Of a stretch of DNA of 64,000 nucleotides, positions 1 to 8,208 are shown piece after piece; the first letter of the stretch is position 1; every line of letters begins with the position of its first letter. The stretch is taken from contig VGHE01000010.1 of NCBI GenBank assembly GCA_016868315.1, forward strand, positions 35,160-99,159. Reading direction: 5' to 3'. A program made the position numbers and the translations under genes. The stretch comes from Betaproteobacteria bacterium. Its GTDB lineage: Bacteria; Bdellovibrionota_B; Oligoflexia; Silvanigrellales; Silvanigrellaceae. The notes beneath the pieces were generated by a model. The model saw only the letters and a list, made by a program, of their open reading frames with translations. It did not search any database and was not told the origin of the DNA.

Positions 1-350
1 AAGCACCAACGATTGTTTACAACTATCCATCGGTTTTGAAGGCATTCTACATGTACCAGAATGACGATGGCAAAACCGTGCGTGCAATGGATCTTCTCAT
101 GCCCGGTATCGGTGAAGTTATTGGTGGCAGCCAACGTGAAGACCGTGAGCATGTGCTGCTCGAAAAAATGAAGACTAAAGGCATTCCATCAGAACACCTC
201 GAGTGGTACATCGACCTGCGCCGCTTCGGTGGTGTTCCACACAGTGGATTTGGGCTTGGACTTGAGCGTTTGCTTGTGTGGATTACAGGCATGGGCAACG
301 TGCGCGACGTTATTCCATTCCCGCGCGTGCCAGGTGTTTGCAAATTCTGA
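1..350 (+). CDS. asnS: Asparaginyl-tRNA synthetase, C-terminal part
   Basis: This is the 3' end of a class II aminoacyl-tRNA synthetase that charges tRNA-Asn in the cytoplasm; the 5' part lies outside the window. The reading frame is open from base 3 to the TGA at 348-350. The tail carries class II motif 3 in the form [10 protein letters not shown], followed by VRDVIPFPR, the standard end of AsnRS; the stretch [17 protein letters not shown] is also typical of AsnRS rather than AspRS. The residues visible are intact, so the gene is cut only by the window edge. A terminator-like hairpin follows directly. The AsnRS identification is firm; I cannot see the anticodon-binding domain. Confidence 0.93.
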   Translation, partial: APTIVYNYPSVLKAFYMYQNDDGKTVRAMDLLMPGIGEVIGGSQREDREHVLLEKMKTKGIPSEHLEWYIDLRRFGGVPHSGFGLGLERLLVWITGMGNVRDVIPFPRVPGVCKF

Positions 351-361
351 TTCAAAGTTCG

Positions 362-412
362 AAGGCTCGGTTCTAGCGGATATAGCGCAACATTCCGCTT
401 GCCGGGCTTTTT
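362..412 (+). terminator. Composite rho-independent terminator after asnS
   Basis: A two-level hairpin: the outer stem AAGGCTCGG (362-370) pairs with CCGGGCTTT (402-410), with one G-T pair inside and another at its base, and the inner stem AGCGGA (375-380) pairs with TCCGCT (394-399). The strand then runs T-T-T-T-T (408-412). It overlaps the last codons of the minus-strand gene that ends at 373, so terminator and coding sequence share bases. Confidence 0.55.
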
Positions 413-1452
413 CTTCCCTTCAGCAGCAGCGCCATTGTGCCCGGCGAGAGTCCTTCCTCAACCTTGAACTGGCACGGTGCCAGCTCTGGTGGAGCTTTCT
501 TGAAAAGTTTGTTGATTCGCAATCCATCGCTGGTGACGTGAATATTGACGTCGTTAAGAGTTGTGAACGGAAGTTCAGCGCACTCACCAGGTTCAATGTT
601 TGGGCGAGTGGTTTCGCCGTTGAGTTGGTGGCGCAAAAGTGCCTGGAGAACATCTCCCTCTTTACGTTTCTTCAGCAAAGCCAACAAGGCTGCGGGAGAG
701 GTTGTGAAATCGGAGATCTTGAGTGCCCGAGCGCTCCGCAGATCGAAAGTCTGAATCATTTCATTTGCAGCCAGGGGATTGCATGTGTCTCCTTGGCGGG
801 TGCGCATGGTGACAAATCCACCGCGCAAATACTCGACCATGGTTTTTTCAGAGACAAGCTCACAGGGCTCTGAATTGCGGAGTGATTTGGTCACATGAGT
901 TTCAAATGTGTGTCCCTTGGCCACCCACTCGCCGAGCAGGGTGATGACAATCGGTTCAGCATTTGCGGGTACACCCTCGACGCCCATGTAAACAGTCTCA
1001 CAAACCATTTCGGTGTTGGTTGCACCAGGTTCGAGGCATGCTGCGTTATCATAGCAGAGGTCTAATGTTTTAGGCTTGTTTTCCTTAAGGGTCAAAACTG
1101 CCTTTTCGAGAGAGTCCATGCGCTGAAATAGCAATGCGCGTGGCGAAGAGCAGCGAGGAGCAGCAGCCGATGATTTCGGATCTGCTGGGGAGTTGGCTGC
1201 CAACCAAGCATCTGCAAACAGCTCCCATCGACTTTGGTGACTCCGCAGTGCAATGCGCGCGCCTGCGGGGGCAGCCTTCTCGAGAGCCTTTTGAGCTTTA
1301 GCAAGCCTGTTTAAAAAACGCGCTGCCGTGGGGTCGGCACAGGCAATTTTGTCGAGAGCCTTGCCGCTGAAGGACGAGCAGTCGTCTGCCCAGGCTTTCA
1401 GCGGAAAGACCGAGAGTGCGAGCAGAGCGAATCGTGGCACGAGATGTGTCAC
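373..1452 (-). CDS. Secreted LprI/DUF3298-like protein
   Basis: A 359-residue exported protein of uncertain function. I place the start at the GTG at 1452, 8 nt after a clear AAGGAG; the longer frame reaches back into the preceding kinase gene but has no good ribosome site. The new N-terminus is a signal peptide, HLVPRFALLALSVFPLKAWA, with cleavage after AWA. The next 80 residues (DDCSSF, KIACADP, a row of Leu/Ala helices, a conserved Trp) resemble the small LprI lysozyme-inhibitor-like domain, and the later stretch around ALKISDFTTSPAALLALL resembles the DUF3298 domain of RsiV-type proteins. Both matches are weak and by eye. It is last in the minus-strand unit behind the cyclase-kinase, so a role in sensing or protecting the envelope is a guess. 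Confidence 0.7.
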   Translation of the reverse strand: MTHLVPRFALLALSVFPLKAWADDCSSFSGKALDKIACADPTAARFLNRLAKAQKALEKAAPAGARIALRSHQSRWELFADAWLAANSPADPKSSAAAPRCSSPRALLFQRMDSLEKAVLTLKENKPKTLDLCYDNAACLEPGATNTEMVCETVYMGVEGVPANAEPIVITLLGEWVAKGHTFETHVTKSLRNSEPCELVSEKTMVEYLRGGFVTMRTRQGDTCNPLAANEMIQTFDLRSARALKISDFTTSPAALLALLKKRKEGDVLQALLRHQLNGETTRPNIEPGECAELPFTTLNDVNIHVTSDGLRINKLFKKAPPELAPCQFKVEEGLSPGTMALLLKGRKSPASGMLRYIR

Positions 1453-1508
1453 TGGTGAATCTCCTTGAACGGGTTTGGGCAGTGCAGATTCTTCATGTGT
1501 AGTATAAA

Positions 1509-4500
1509 TCAACGCTGGCGCAGATCAAAGATTCCGTCCCAATCCTCTCCAGGGGGAGCCTGTTTGTAGCGCACGGCACGGTCGAGGTACAGCGCAGCGA
1601 CTTTGTCGGCAGGGTGCTCATCGAGTATCTTCTTCCACCCATCAATTGCACTGTCCCATTGACTTGCTTGGAACGCACGGAGTGCAGTCTCGTGACGTTC
1701 GAGAGTTTTGAGTTTCATCTCACGTGTGTGGACGCCATCGGCATTAAAAATCTCTACAATGCTTAGACTGCGCGAAAACCCCGGCGGGCGGACGCGCCCC
1801 AACGAGCGGAACGAGAATTGTTTGGGATTCTGAGCTGTTAGTAACGCATCGTGGCTGGTGATCATTCCCACTGAGAAGATCTTGGTCATGGACTCAAGCC
1901 GGGAAGCGAGGTTTACGCTATCGGCTATCACAGTTCCCTCCATGCGATCTTCGTTTCCGAGGGTTCCGAGCATCAGCGAACCAAAGTGAACTCCAATTCC
2001 GATGCTGATTGGATTACGGAAGGTCGTTTTTCTTTTGTTGTTGTAGTTTTCGAGCTCTCTGAGAAGATCGATGCCAGCGAGTAGTGCATCGTCTGGATAG
2101 TTTGCAAAAAGAGCCATGACAGCATCGCCAATGTACTTGTCGATAAAGCCACAGTGCTTTCGGATGACCGGATTGACGGTTGAAAAGTATTCGTTGAGGA
2201 AATCGAAATTTTCCTTTGGGGACATGCTTTCAGAGATCTTCGAGAATTGCCTGATGTCGAGAAACATAACTGCCATTTCTCGCATAACTTGATCGCCAAG
2301 TCGCACATCAATGATGTTTTCGCGTCCCAACAGTTGCAGGAAGTCTTGCGGGATGAAACGAGTGTAGGCTCCGTGGACTTTGGCAATCTGGAGATGGTTG
2401 CGCATGCGCGCAAGCAATTCGGATTGGGAGAAAGGCTTCATGAGGAAGTCATTTGCACCCGCCTGAAAACAGGAAACGAGGTCATTGATTTGATTTTTTG
2501 CAGTCAAAATAATGATTGGCAGGTCGGCTGATGAATGGCTTTTGCGGATTTCATTAAGAACCTCGAGTCCTGACATGCGGGGCATCATCAAGTCGAGGAG
2601 AATGATGTCGGGGCGTGTTTCATTGAACATACGCAACCCGGTCATACCGTCCTCTGCCAGTATGATCTGGTAATCCTCCGAGCGCAGTTGGTTTTCGAGA
2701 ACCTTCCGGTTAACGGTGTCGTCGTCGATGACAAGCACTCGAAACCCGCCACCCATTGTTTGCATCCGTTTCTCTGCCGAGGCATCAGCAAACTCTGGCT
2801 GTGCAGCTTCCCACCAGGCAGAGTCATTTTGCAGCATCACTGGACGCGAGCTTCGTGCGCTGCCTCCTGAGTCACGCGGAACTTGCGAGACAAGGGAGGT
2901 GTCTGGTTGCGCAGCAGGCAGGGTGAAGGAAAACTCGGAGCCTCTATCGGGTTCTGATTGAACCTGGATGTTCCCTCCGTGCATCTCTACCAGCTGTTTT
3001 GTAATAGTGAGTCCGAGACCAGTACCACCATAGACACGATTTATTTGCCCGTCGGCCTGTTCGAACGAATTGAAGATGCGTTGGAGTTTGGAAGGATGAA
3101 TTCCAATGCCGGTGTCGGTAACTAAAACACGCACAAGGCGCCCCTCGTGTCTCGCGCTGATTGTGATTTGCCCTGAATGAGTGAACTTAATTGCATTTCC
3201 AATCAGATTTTGCAGAATTTGTTGCAGTCGGCCTTCATCGCATGAGACCGCCGTCAATCCCGGTTCGACGTTGTTGATGAGCTCAACAGGTTTATTTCCC
3301 AACAGCGGCTTACTGAGAGCCATCACCAACTGAACCATCGGGCGCATTTCAACAGTTGCGATCCGCAGTTTGAGCTCGCGTTGTTTGATTTGTGAAAAGT
3401 CGAGCAGATCATTGACCAGGTTGGTCAGACGTCGCCCTGAAATGGCGATGAGATTAAGATTTTCCCTCAGTCGGGTTGAAAGCGCGCCTTCCGAGCCAGT
3501 CAGAACACTTTCGGCAATCCCGACGATTCCGTGCAATGGAGTGCGAAGTTCATGTGAGGTGTTTGCAAGGAAGTCGTCTTTGAGTTTGTCGGCTCGCCTT
3601 AGCTCACGAATCGCATTGAGATTATCAAGCGTCAAACAGAGGGTTTGCTGTGTGACCTTAATGAAATTGCGTTCCTCGTGAGTGAGGAAAAGGCTTGAAT
3701 GACATTCAAGCGACAATGTTCCCAGCCACCGTGAATCTTGAAAAAGTTGAAGTGTCAGAAATTGTCCTGAAACCTGAATGGGATCGCCATCGGGAAGAGG
3801 GTGTGTACCTTCGCGCTCCAGAGGCATGGGTAGATTTTCTGGATTGATTTCATCGCCAAGCGCAATGCTAAAGAATTTATTGATACGCTGCTTATCGGAG
3901 GGGAAAATAAGTTCGACGCGTGCTTGCGAAAGCGCTGGAATCTCTTTTGCCATAATGCGTAGTGCTGCAAGAATTGCGGCTTCGTGTTGTGATGAACTGG
4001 CCAAAGTACGGCTGCCAACCATCAATTGTTCAACCCGTCTGCGCATGATGAGGGCATACTCATTCATTTTTTGAGTTACACTTCCGACTCCGAGCACTGC
4101 ACACAGCAGTAGAACTGGAACGAGAATAATTTGTCTCCAGTCGAGCGGGTCATAAAGCATGATTCCCGACGTGCCTGTGCGCAGATCACGGAGTGATGCG
4201 AAGGCCATGAGCAGGGCTGTTGTTGTGACTAGGATGCTTCTGAAGCGGAAAAAGTAGACAGGATTGAAAAGGTTTTGGTCGGAATCGAGGTTAAGCGCAA
4301 GACTGTTTTGGTCATGAAGTGATCGATTTCTAAAGTGCGTCGAGAGGGAGTAGGCTGTCAGTATGAAAGTGGATGCACCAATAATTAGGTCAGCAAGCCT
4401 TTCGAGCTGAGGAGTTGGCGTTTTAAATGAAGTCATTGAGATAATAAAAATTATATAGGTTGACGCACAGCTCGCAGCAAAAACGAGTTTGTTTCTCTGA

Positions 4501-5498
4501 TTAGACTGCTTTGAGTGTGGATTGACCACCAGTTCAGCAATCACATAAGCCAGCCAGAACAGTGCAGCAGTGATGACAGCTATTAGTGTCACGCGCAGGC
4601 TTGTCCACGAGATGGGTATTCCCAGAAGGTTGAATCCACGCCCGTCGAGGGCATTTTGGGTTTGTGTGAGCAAGGCCTGAAAACCACGCAAAAATGCATA
4701 CCCGCTGATGTGAAACATGATGCGACTGCCGTCGAGAATTACAGCCATCGCCGCTGCAAGCACTGGAAGCATGAGCGCAAGTAGCGTCGCTGGCAAACTG
4801 GAAGCCTGCATTTGCTGAAGAAGTTGCAGATAGGGGGTCGTTCGGCTTGGAGTCATGAGTGCCACTGGAAGTGTCTGCGGTCCAAACTGTCTTTCGAAAG
4901 AAGGAGCGATGATATCGATATTGATTTCTGCGGCTTGGATAAGCTCTTCGCGGCCGAAGGTGGTCACGGCATTCACCAGACGGCCACCGTGTTGGGTTGC
5001 TCCTGCGGGATCGGTGTAAACAAACATCAGATTTTGCGAGGTGCGCGGAATCACCAAGCTTAACAGCTGTGCATCTGCGGGTTTTCCACTTTTGATCCAG
5101 TCGAGCTCATTTATTTTGAATCTGTATTTGAGTCGTGCCGAGTTGGGAAGTTTTTTTTTGCCTGGCTTCCTTTCGATTTCGTTTAACAGGTTCGGAAAAA
5201 AGTGTTGCGTGCGCGGAAAGGTAATGTTGTTTTCATTCGACGATATAAGTTCGCAGTGGGAAAGGGTTGTGGAGAGGTGCGGGCAGTAGTAGGGCAGGCC
5301 TTGCCATTCATCGAGTGAGATGATCTCCTTGCCTTCCTTCAAACGGGCAAGAATATTCTCAACGTTGTTGTTGCGTTGAAGATTGAGAATGAAAACCATG
5401 AAAAGTGTGACTGCAGCAATGAGCAGCACCCAAGGAAGTGCCTGCGCTGTTCTGCGCGACGACATGTGGTGTAGGATGCTCTCAAAGACTCCGTTCAC
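1509..5498 (-). CDS. Hybrid histidine kinase-receiver-adenylate cyclase
   Basis: A 1329-residue membrane signalling protein. The GTG at 5498 is preceded by AGGAG at 7 nt; an earlier GTG at 5531 has no such site. Order: membrane helix near 20-40, a periplasmic region of about 190 residues with no family I recognise, six more hydrophobic segments up to about 470, a GAF-like region near 505-625, a HisKA domain with phosphoacceptor His649 in TSHELRTP, a GHKL ATPase domain (DTGIGI, GGTGLGL), a receiver with Asp969 in LLDLMMP and the Lys of MKPF, then a class III cyclase from about 1075. In the cyclase, Asp1081 (FLDIRQFS), the Lys and Asp of DKYIGDAV, and the Asp, Asn and Arg of IADSVNLASR are all present, so it could be active as a homodimer. 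ATP as substrate is inferred from the Lys/Asp pair. The adjacent genes suggest one operon. Confidence 0.9.
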   Translation of the reverse strand: MNGVFESILHHMSSRRTAQALPWVLLIAAVTLFMVFILNLQRNNNVENILARLKEGKEIISLDEWQGLPYYCPHLSTTLSHCELISSNENNITFPRTQHFFPNLLNEIERKPGKKKLPNSARLKYRFKINELDWIKSGKPADAQLLSLVIPRTSQNLMFVYTDPAGATQHGGRLVNAVTTFGREELIQAAEINIDIIAPSFERQFGPQTLPVALMTPSRTTPYLQLLQQMQASSLPATLLALMLPVLAAAMAVILDGSRIMFHISGYAFLRGFQALLTQTQNALDGRGFNLLGIPISWTSLRVTLIAVITAALFWLAYVIAELVVNPHSKQSNQRNKLVFAASCASTYIIFIISMTSFKTPTPQLERLADLIIGASTFILTAYSLSTHFRNRSLHDQNSLALNLDSDQNLFNPVYFFRFRSILVTTTALLMAFASLRDLRTGTSGIMLYDPLDWRQIILVPVLLLCAVLGVGSVTQKMNEYALIMRRRVEQLMVGSRTLASSSQHEAAILAALRIMAKEIPALSQARVELIFPSDKQRINKFFSIALGDEINPENLPMPLEREGTHPLPDGDPIQVSGQFLTLQLFQDSRWLGTLSLECHSSLFLTHEERNFIKVTQQTLCLTLDNLNAIRELRRADKLKDDFLANTSHELRTPLHGIVGIAESVLTGSEGALSTRLRENLNLIAISGRRLTNLVNDLLDFSQIKQRELKLRIATVEMRPMVQLVMALSKPLLGNKPVELINNVEPGLTAVSCDEGRLQQILQNLIGNAIKFTHSGQITISARHEGRLVRVLVTDTGIGIHPSKLQRIFNSFEQADGQINRVYGGTGLGLTITKQLVEMHGGNIQVQSEPDRGSEFSFTLPAAQPDTSLVSQVPRDSGGSARSSRPVMLQNDSAWWEAAQPEFADASAEKRMQTMGGGFRVLVIDDDTVNRKVLENQLRSEDYQIILAEDGMTGLRMFNETRPDIILLDLMMPRMSGLEVLNEIRKSHSSADLPIIILTAKNQINDLVSCFQAGANDFLMKPFSQSELLARMRNHLQIAKVHGAYTRFIPQDFLQLLGRENIIDVRLGDQVMREMAVMFLDIRQFSKISESMSPKENFDFLNEYFSTVNPVIRKHCGFIDKYIGDAVMALFANYPDDALLAGIDLLRELENYNNKRKTTFRNPISIGIGVHFGSLMLGTLGNEDRMEGTVIADSVNLASRLESMTKIFSVGMITSHDALLTAQNPKQFSFRSLGRVRPPGFSRSLSIVEIFNADGVHTREMKLKTLERHETALRAFQASQWDSAIDGWKKILDEHPADKVAALYLDRAVRYKQAPPGEDWDGIFDLRQR

Positions 5499-5546
5499 TC
5501 GTATGCTCCTGCGCAACTCAATGTGCTTCACCGTTGCTTCGGCAGG

Positions 5547-6047
5547 TCAGTAGAGTTCAACGCTGGCTTCAACATCACCGTTCCGGAGAGTGTCGTCGGC
5601 GGTGACCGGAATAGTCAGAGAGGTTCGTTGTTGTGATAGAATCTCGGAGGTTGCAATAAGACAGATTTGCTCTCCCGACTGGGCACCCGTGCGGCAAGTA
5701 TAGCGTCCAGCGAGGGTTAGTTTTTGTCGGGTGCGGATGGTGATCCGTGCATCTCGCGATTGAGCACAGCGTGTGTCCACAGGGCTTGTGAGCACGGTTT
5801 GCGTGAGCCCTGGCCTGCGGGGATCTACGGTTGTGCCGAGATCTAGAGGATATCTGCAGTAGTTGAGCGTTCCTCCAAGAGATGAGCCACCTGTGAGCCG
5901 TGAGCGAGGATCACCGCCCGAATCTTTGGAGTTTGAATCTTCCTCGACGACCGAGTCTTTTGGACCGCAGCCGATGGTTGTGTTCAGGAGCACGAAACAG
6001 GCGACGGTGAGCTTGACAATGGATGCGTTGAGGATGCTTTTTTTCAT
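5547..6047 (-). CDS. Small predicted lipoprotein
   Basis: A 166-residue protein whose first 27 residues form an N-terminal export signal (MKKS, then a hydrophobic run ending TTIGC). The Cys would be lipidated, though Thr at -3 makes the lipobox imperfect. An acidic Ser/Gly-rich linker follows, then a compact domain with four Cys residues (NYCRY, DTRCAQ, YTCRT, QICLI) that could form two disulphides in the periplasm. I do not recognise the family. The ATG overlaps the asnB stop codon by four bases (ATGA) and the next gene begins about 50 bases on, so it is translationally linked with both. Confidence 0.7.
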   Translation of the reverse strand: MKKSILNASIVKLTVACFVLLNTTIGCGPKDSVVEEDSNSKDSGGDPRSRLTGGSSLGGTLNYCRYPLDLGTTVDPRRPGLTQTVLTSPVDTRCAQSRDARITIRTRQKLTLAGRYTCRTGAQSGEQICLIATSEILSQQRTSLTIPVTADDTLRNGDVEASVELY

Positions 6048-8194
6048 GTTCGGATTCCTCCTCGGCGCAGTGTGAGACGTTCGAATTCTGCGTTCCGCTG
6101 TGGTGGATTTTCTTCAACAAGACTTCTCTGAACGATGGCTGAACAAAAAATAGTTTGCAGAGCGGATATTCTGTGTGTGCGCTGGTATCGTTCCCGCGGT
6201 GGCAGTTCCTGACCTGTGCTTGCAATTTCGCGCATAAGACTCTCACAGATCTTCTGCCCATGGGTCGAGATCCCCATTTTTTCAAGCACTGATTCTACCT
6301 CGAATTGCTTTTGCAGCGATTCAAAATCAATGAAAGGTGCGTTGAACTGTTTTTTGGGAGTCAGTGCAAATTCCCGTGGAAACACTTGAGTATAAGCCTT
6401 GCGCAGAATTGCTTTGTCGGTGAAACCTTGCACAAGTGCAATGTCGGGTAGCCTCTCGACCAAGCGGCGCAGGCTCCCTGAAAGAAAGGGAGTCCGACCC
6501 TCTAAGGTGTTTGCCATTTCCATTCGGTCGCCGACCCAATTGAGAATCTGAACAGGGAGGTGACTGTGACAGAAGTAGTTTTGCCATAACAACAGCGCGT
6601 TTTCAGGCGCAATTAAATATTCCGCATCATCCCTGTTGCTGTTTTCAAGACCCAATAGATACCAACTGCGCACCGATGGTCCTTGAGATGCGAGCCAGAG
6701 CTGAGCATCAGCCTCGCCCAGAATAGCAGTTGTGATGGTTTCGATTTGTTCGAACAGGGGATGGGGCACGCCCCAGAGCGCAATACTTTTTTCGAAATCA
6801 TCACCACGCCCTTCGGCACTCGAGCCAGCAAGCCATGGATTCTCGCTCTGCTTGAGAAATCTTTTAACGTAGACACCATCGCGCCAGCGTTGTCCGAGTG
6901 GTGTGCGAGCGGAACGCCCACGTTGGGCAAAAGCCCACCAGGAGCAATAGCGAAAGCTTGGATAGCCACACAGCAGTTCATCGGCGCCGTCCCCCGTGAG
7001 TACGCCTTGAACATGCTGGCGCGCGAACAAACTAAGCCACCACTTTGCAGCACCGTTTGTGAAGGGTTGGAGGTTTTCTGAATTGAATACGGCATGCGGA
7101 TAGCTGTAATTCAGTGCCGCATCGGAGAGGGGCAGGACATGGGGTTCGAAACCGAGATGCTTTGCGAATGCTATGGCTTCAGTGCTCTCATCGTATCCGG
7201 CTGATTCAAAGCCGACCGTGAATGATTTAAGAGCGCCCGGCTTCCACTGCGCTGAATGTTCCTTTAGAGCACTTGAAAGTTCAAAAGCCACCGCTTTAGA
7301 GTCGATGCCACCACTGAGGTAAACTCCAAGTTCAACATCTGAAAGGAGGCGCTCGCTCACCGATTGTTTCAATGCGATGCGAAAATCCATGAGACTCTCA
7401 GATGTATTATCGTTGCTCCAGAAACTTGAACGATTTGAGCGACGCACAGACTGAGTACGGGTGCTGACAACGATTTTGTAGCGAGTTGTTGCAGCAGAAG
7501 TGTTTTGTAGCGTTGCTAAAACACGTCCTCCCGGTGGGCAATGTACGATGTTCTCGAAGGGGGTACAAATGGGTTCAAAAAGTCCAACGAATTGTCTGAG
7601 AGCTCCATCGCGGTTCCAGACCTTTTTTCCTGGCAGTGCTTTCATTTCGCTCGCAAAAGCAATGACAGGCGAGTTGATTGCGTAGTGTGCTCGAGCGTCG
7701 GAGAACATCCGGGTGTTGATCTCAGCAAGTGCAAAAAAAAGTGGCTTCACACCAAAATAATCCCGGGCGGCAAAGCATTCGCTTCCGTCTACGCGGCAGA
7801 TAACAAGAGCGAATTCACCCTCAAGTTTATCGATGAAAGCCGCACCCTCGCGCAACCATCCTTCGAGGATAGTTTCTGTGTCACTCTGCGTTTGCCATTC
7901 GATAGCACCATGACGGCTCTGAAGATCGCTCCGTAATTTGAGATGATTGTAGATCTCACCGTTGAAGGTGATGGCGTGCGCTCCGTCGCGCGAAAGCATG
8001 GGCTGGCTACCGGATTCGAGATCCTGAAAGGCCAGTCGGAAATGGTTCAGGAGCAAAGAGTTGAACTTGATGAGGCGATTGTCATCGGTGCCACGGTGCG
8101 CGATTGTTCGAGCCGTCTCCGCAAAGCGGGTTTCCCATTCCGCAGCGAGCGGATGGGAGCGATTGCCGACAAGGAGACCCGAGAATCCACACAT
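6044..8194 (-). CDS. asnB: Asparagine synthase (glutamine-hydrolysing)
   Basis: Makes asparagine from aspartate, glutamine and ATP, or performs a related amidation. The start MCGFSGLL exposes Cys2, the N-terminal nucleophile of class II glutaminases, and HRGTDD and FNGEIYNH are the expected glutamine-site motifs (HRGTDD where HRGPDD is more usual). The synthetase half shows the PP-loop SGGIDS near residue 295. At 716 residues it is longer than the usual 550-650, with an inserted Ser/Arg-rich stretch before the PP-loop. AAGGAG lies 10-11 nt before the ATG. It sits between an unknown helical protein (14 bases upstream) and a lipoprotein (4-base overlap), not among amino-acid genes, so a tailoring role on another carboxylate is possible. 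Family certain, substrate less so. Confidence 0.88.
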   Translation of the reverse strand: MCGFSGLLVGNRSHPLAAEWETRFAETARTIAHRGTDDNRLIKFNSLLLNHFRLAFQDLESGSQPMLSRDGAHAITFNGEIYNHLKLRSDLQSRHGAIEWQTQSDTETILEGWLREGAAFIDKLEGEFALVICRVDGSECFAARDYFGVKPLFFALAEINTRMFSDARAHYAINSPVIAFASEMKALPGKKVWNRDGALRQFVGLFEPICTPFENIVHCPPGGRVLATLQNTSAATTRYKIVVSTRTQSVRRSNRSSFWSNDNTSESLMDFRIALKQSVSERLLSDVELGVYLSGGIDSKAVAFELSSALKEHSAQWKPGALKSFTVGFESAGYDESTEAIAFAKHLGFEPHVLPLSDAALNYSYPHAVFNSENLQPFTNGAAKWWLSLFARQHVQGVLTGDGADELLCGYPSFRYCSWWAFAQRGRSARTPLGQRWRDGVYVKRFLKQSENPWLAGSSAEGRGDDFEKSIALWGVPHPLFEQIETITTAILGEADAQLWLASQGPSVRSWYLLGLENSNRDDAEYLIAPENALLLWQNYFCHSHLPVQILNWVGDRMEMANTLEGRTPFLSGSLRRLVERLPDIALVQGFTDKAILRKAYTQVFPREFALTPKKQFNAPFIDFESLQKQFEVESVLEKMGISTHGQKICESLMREIASTGQELPPRERYQRTHRISALQTIFCSAIVQRSLVEENPPQRNAEFERLTLRRGGIRT

Positions 8195-8208
8195 GCTGCC
8201 AGGACTCC

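Noticed and set aside
229-873. Long plus-strand frame antisense to the LprI-like gene
   Set aside because: No ribosome site, composition of a shadow frame, and the minus-strand gene has a signal peptide and a strong start.
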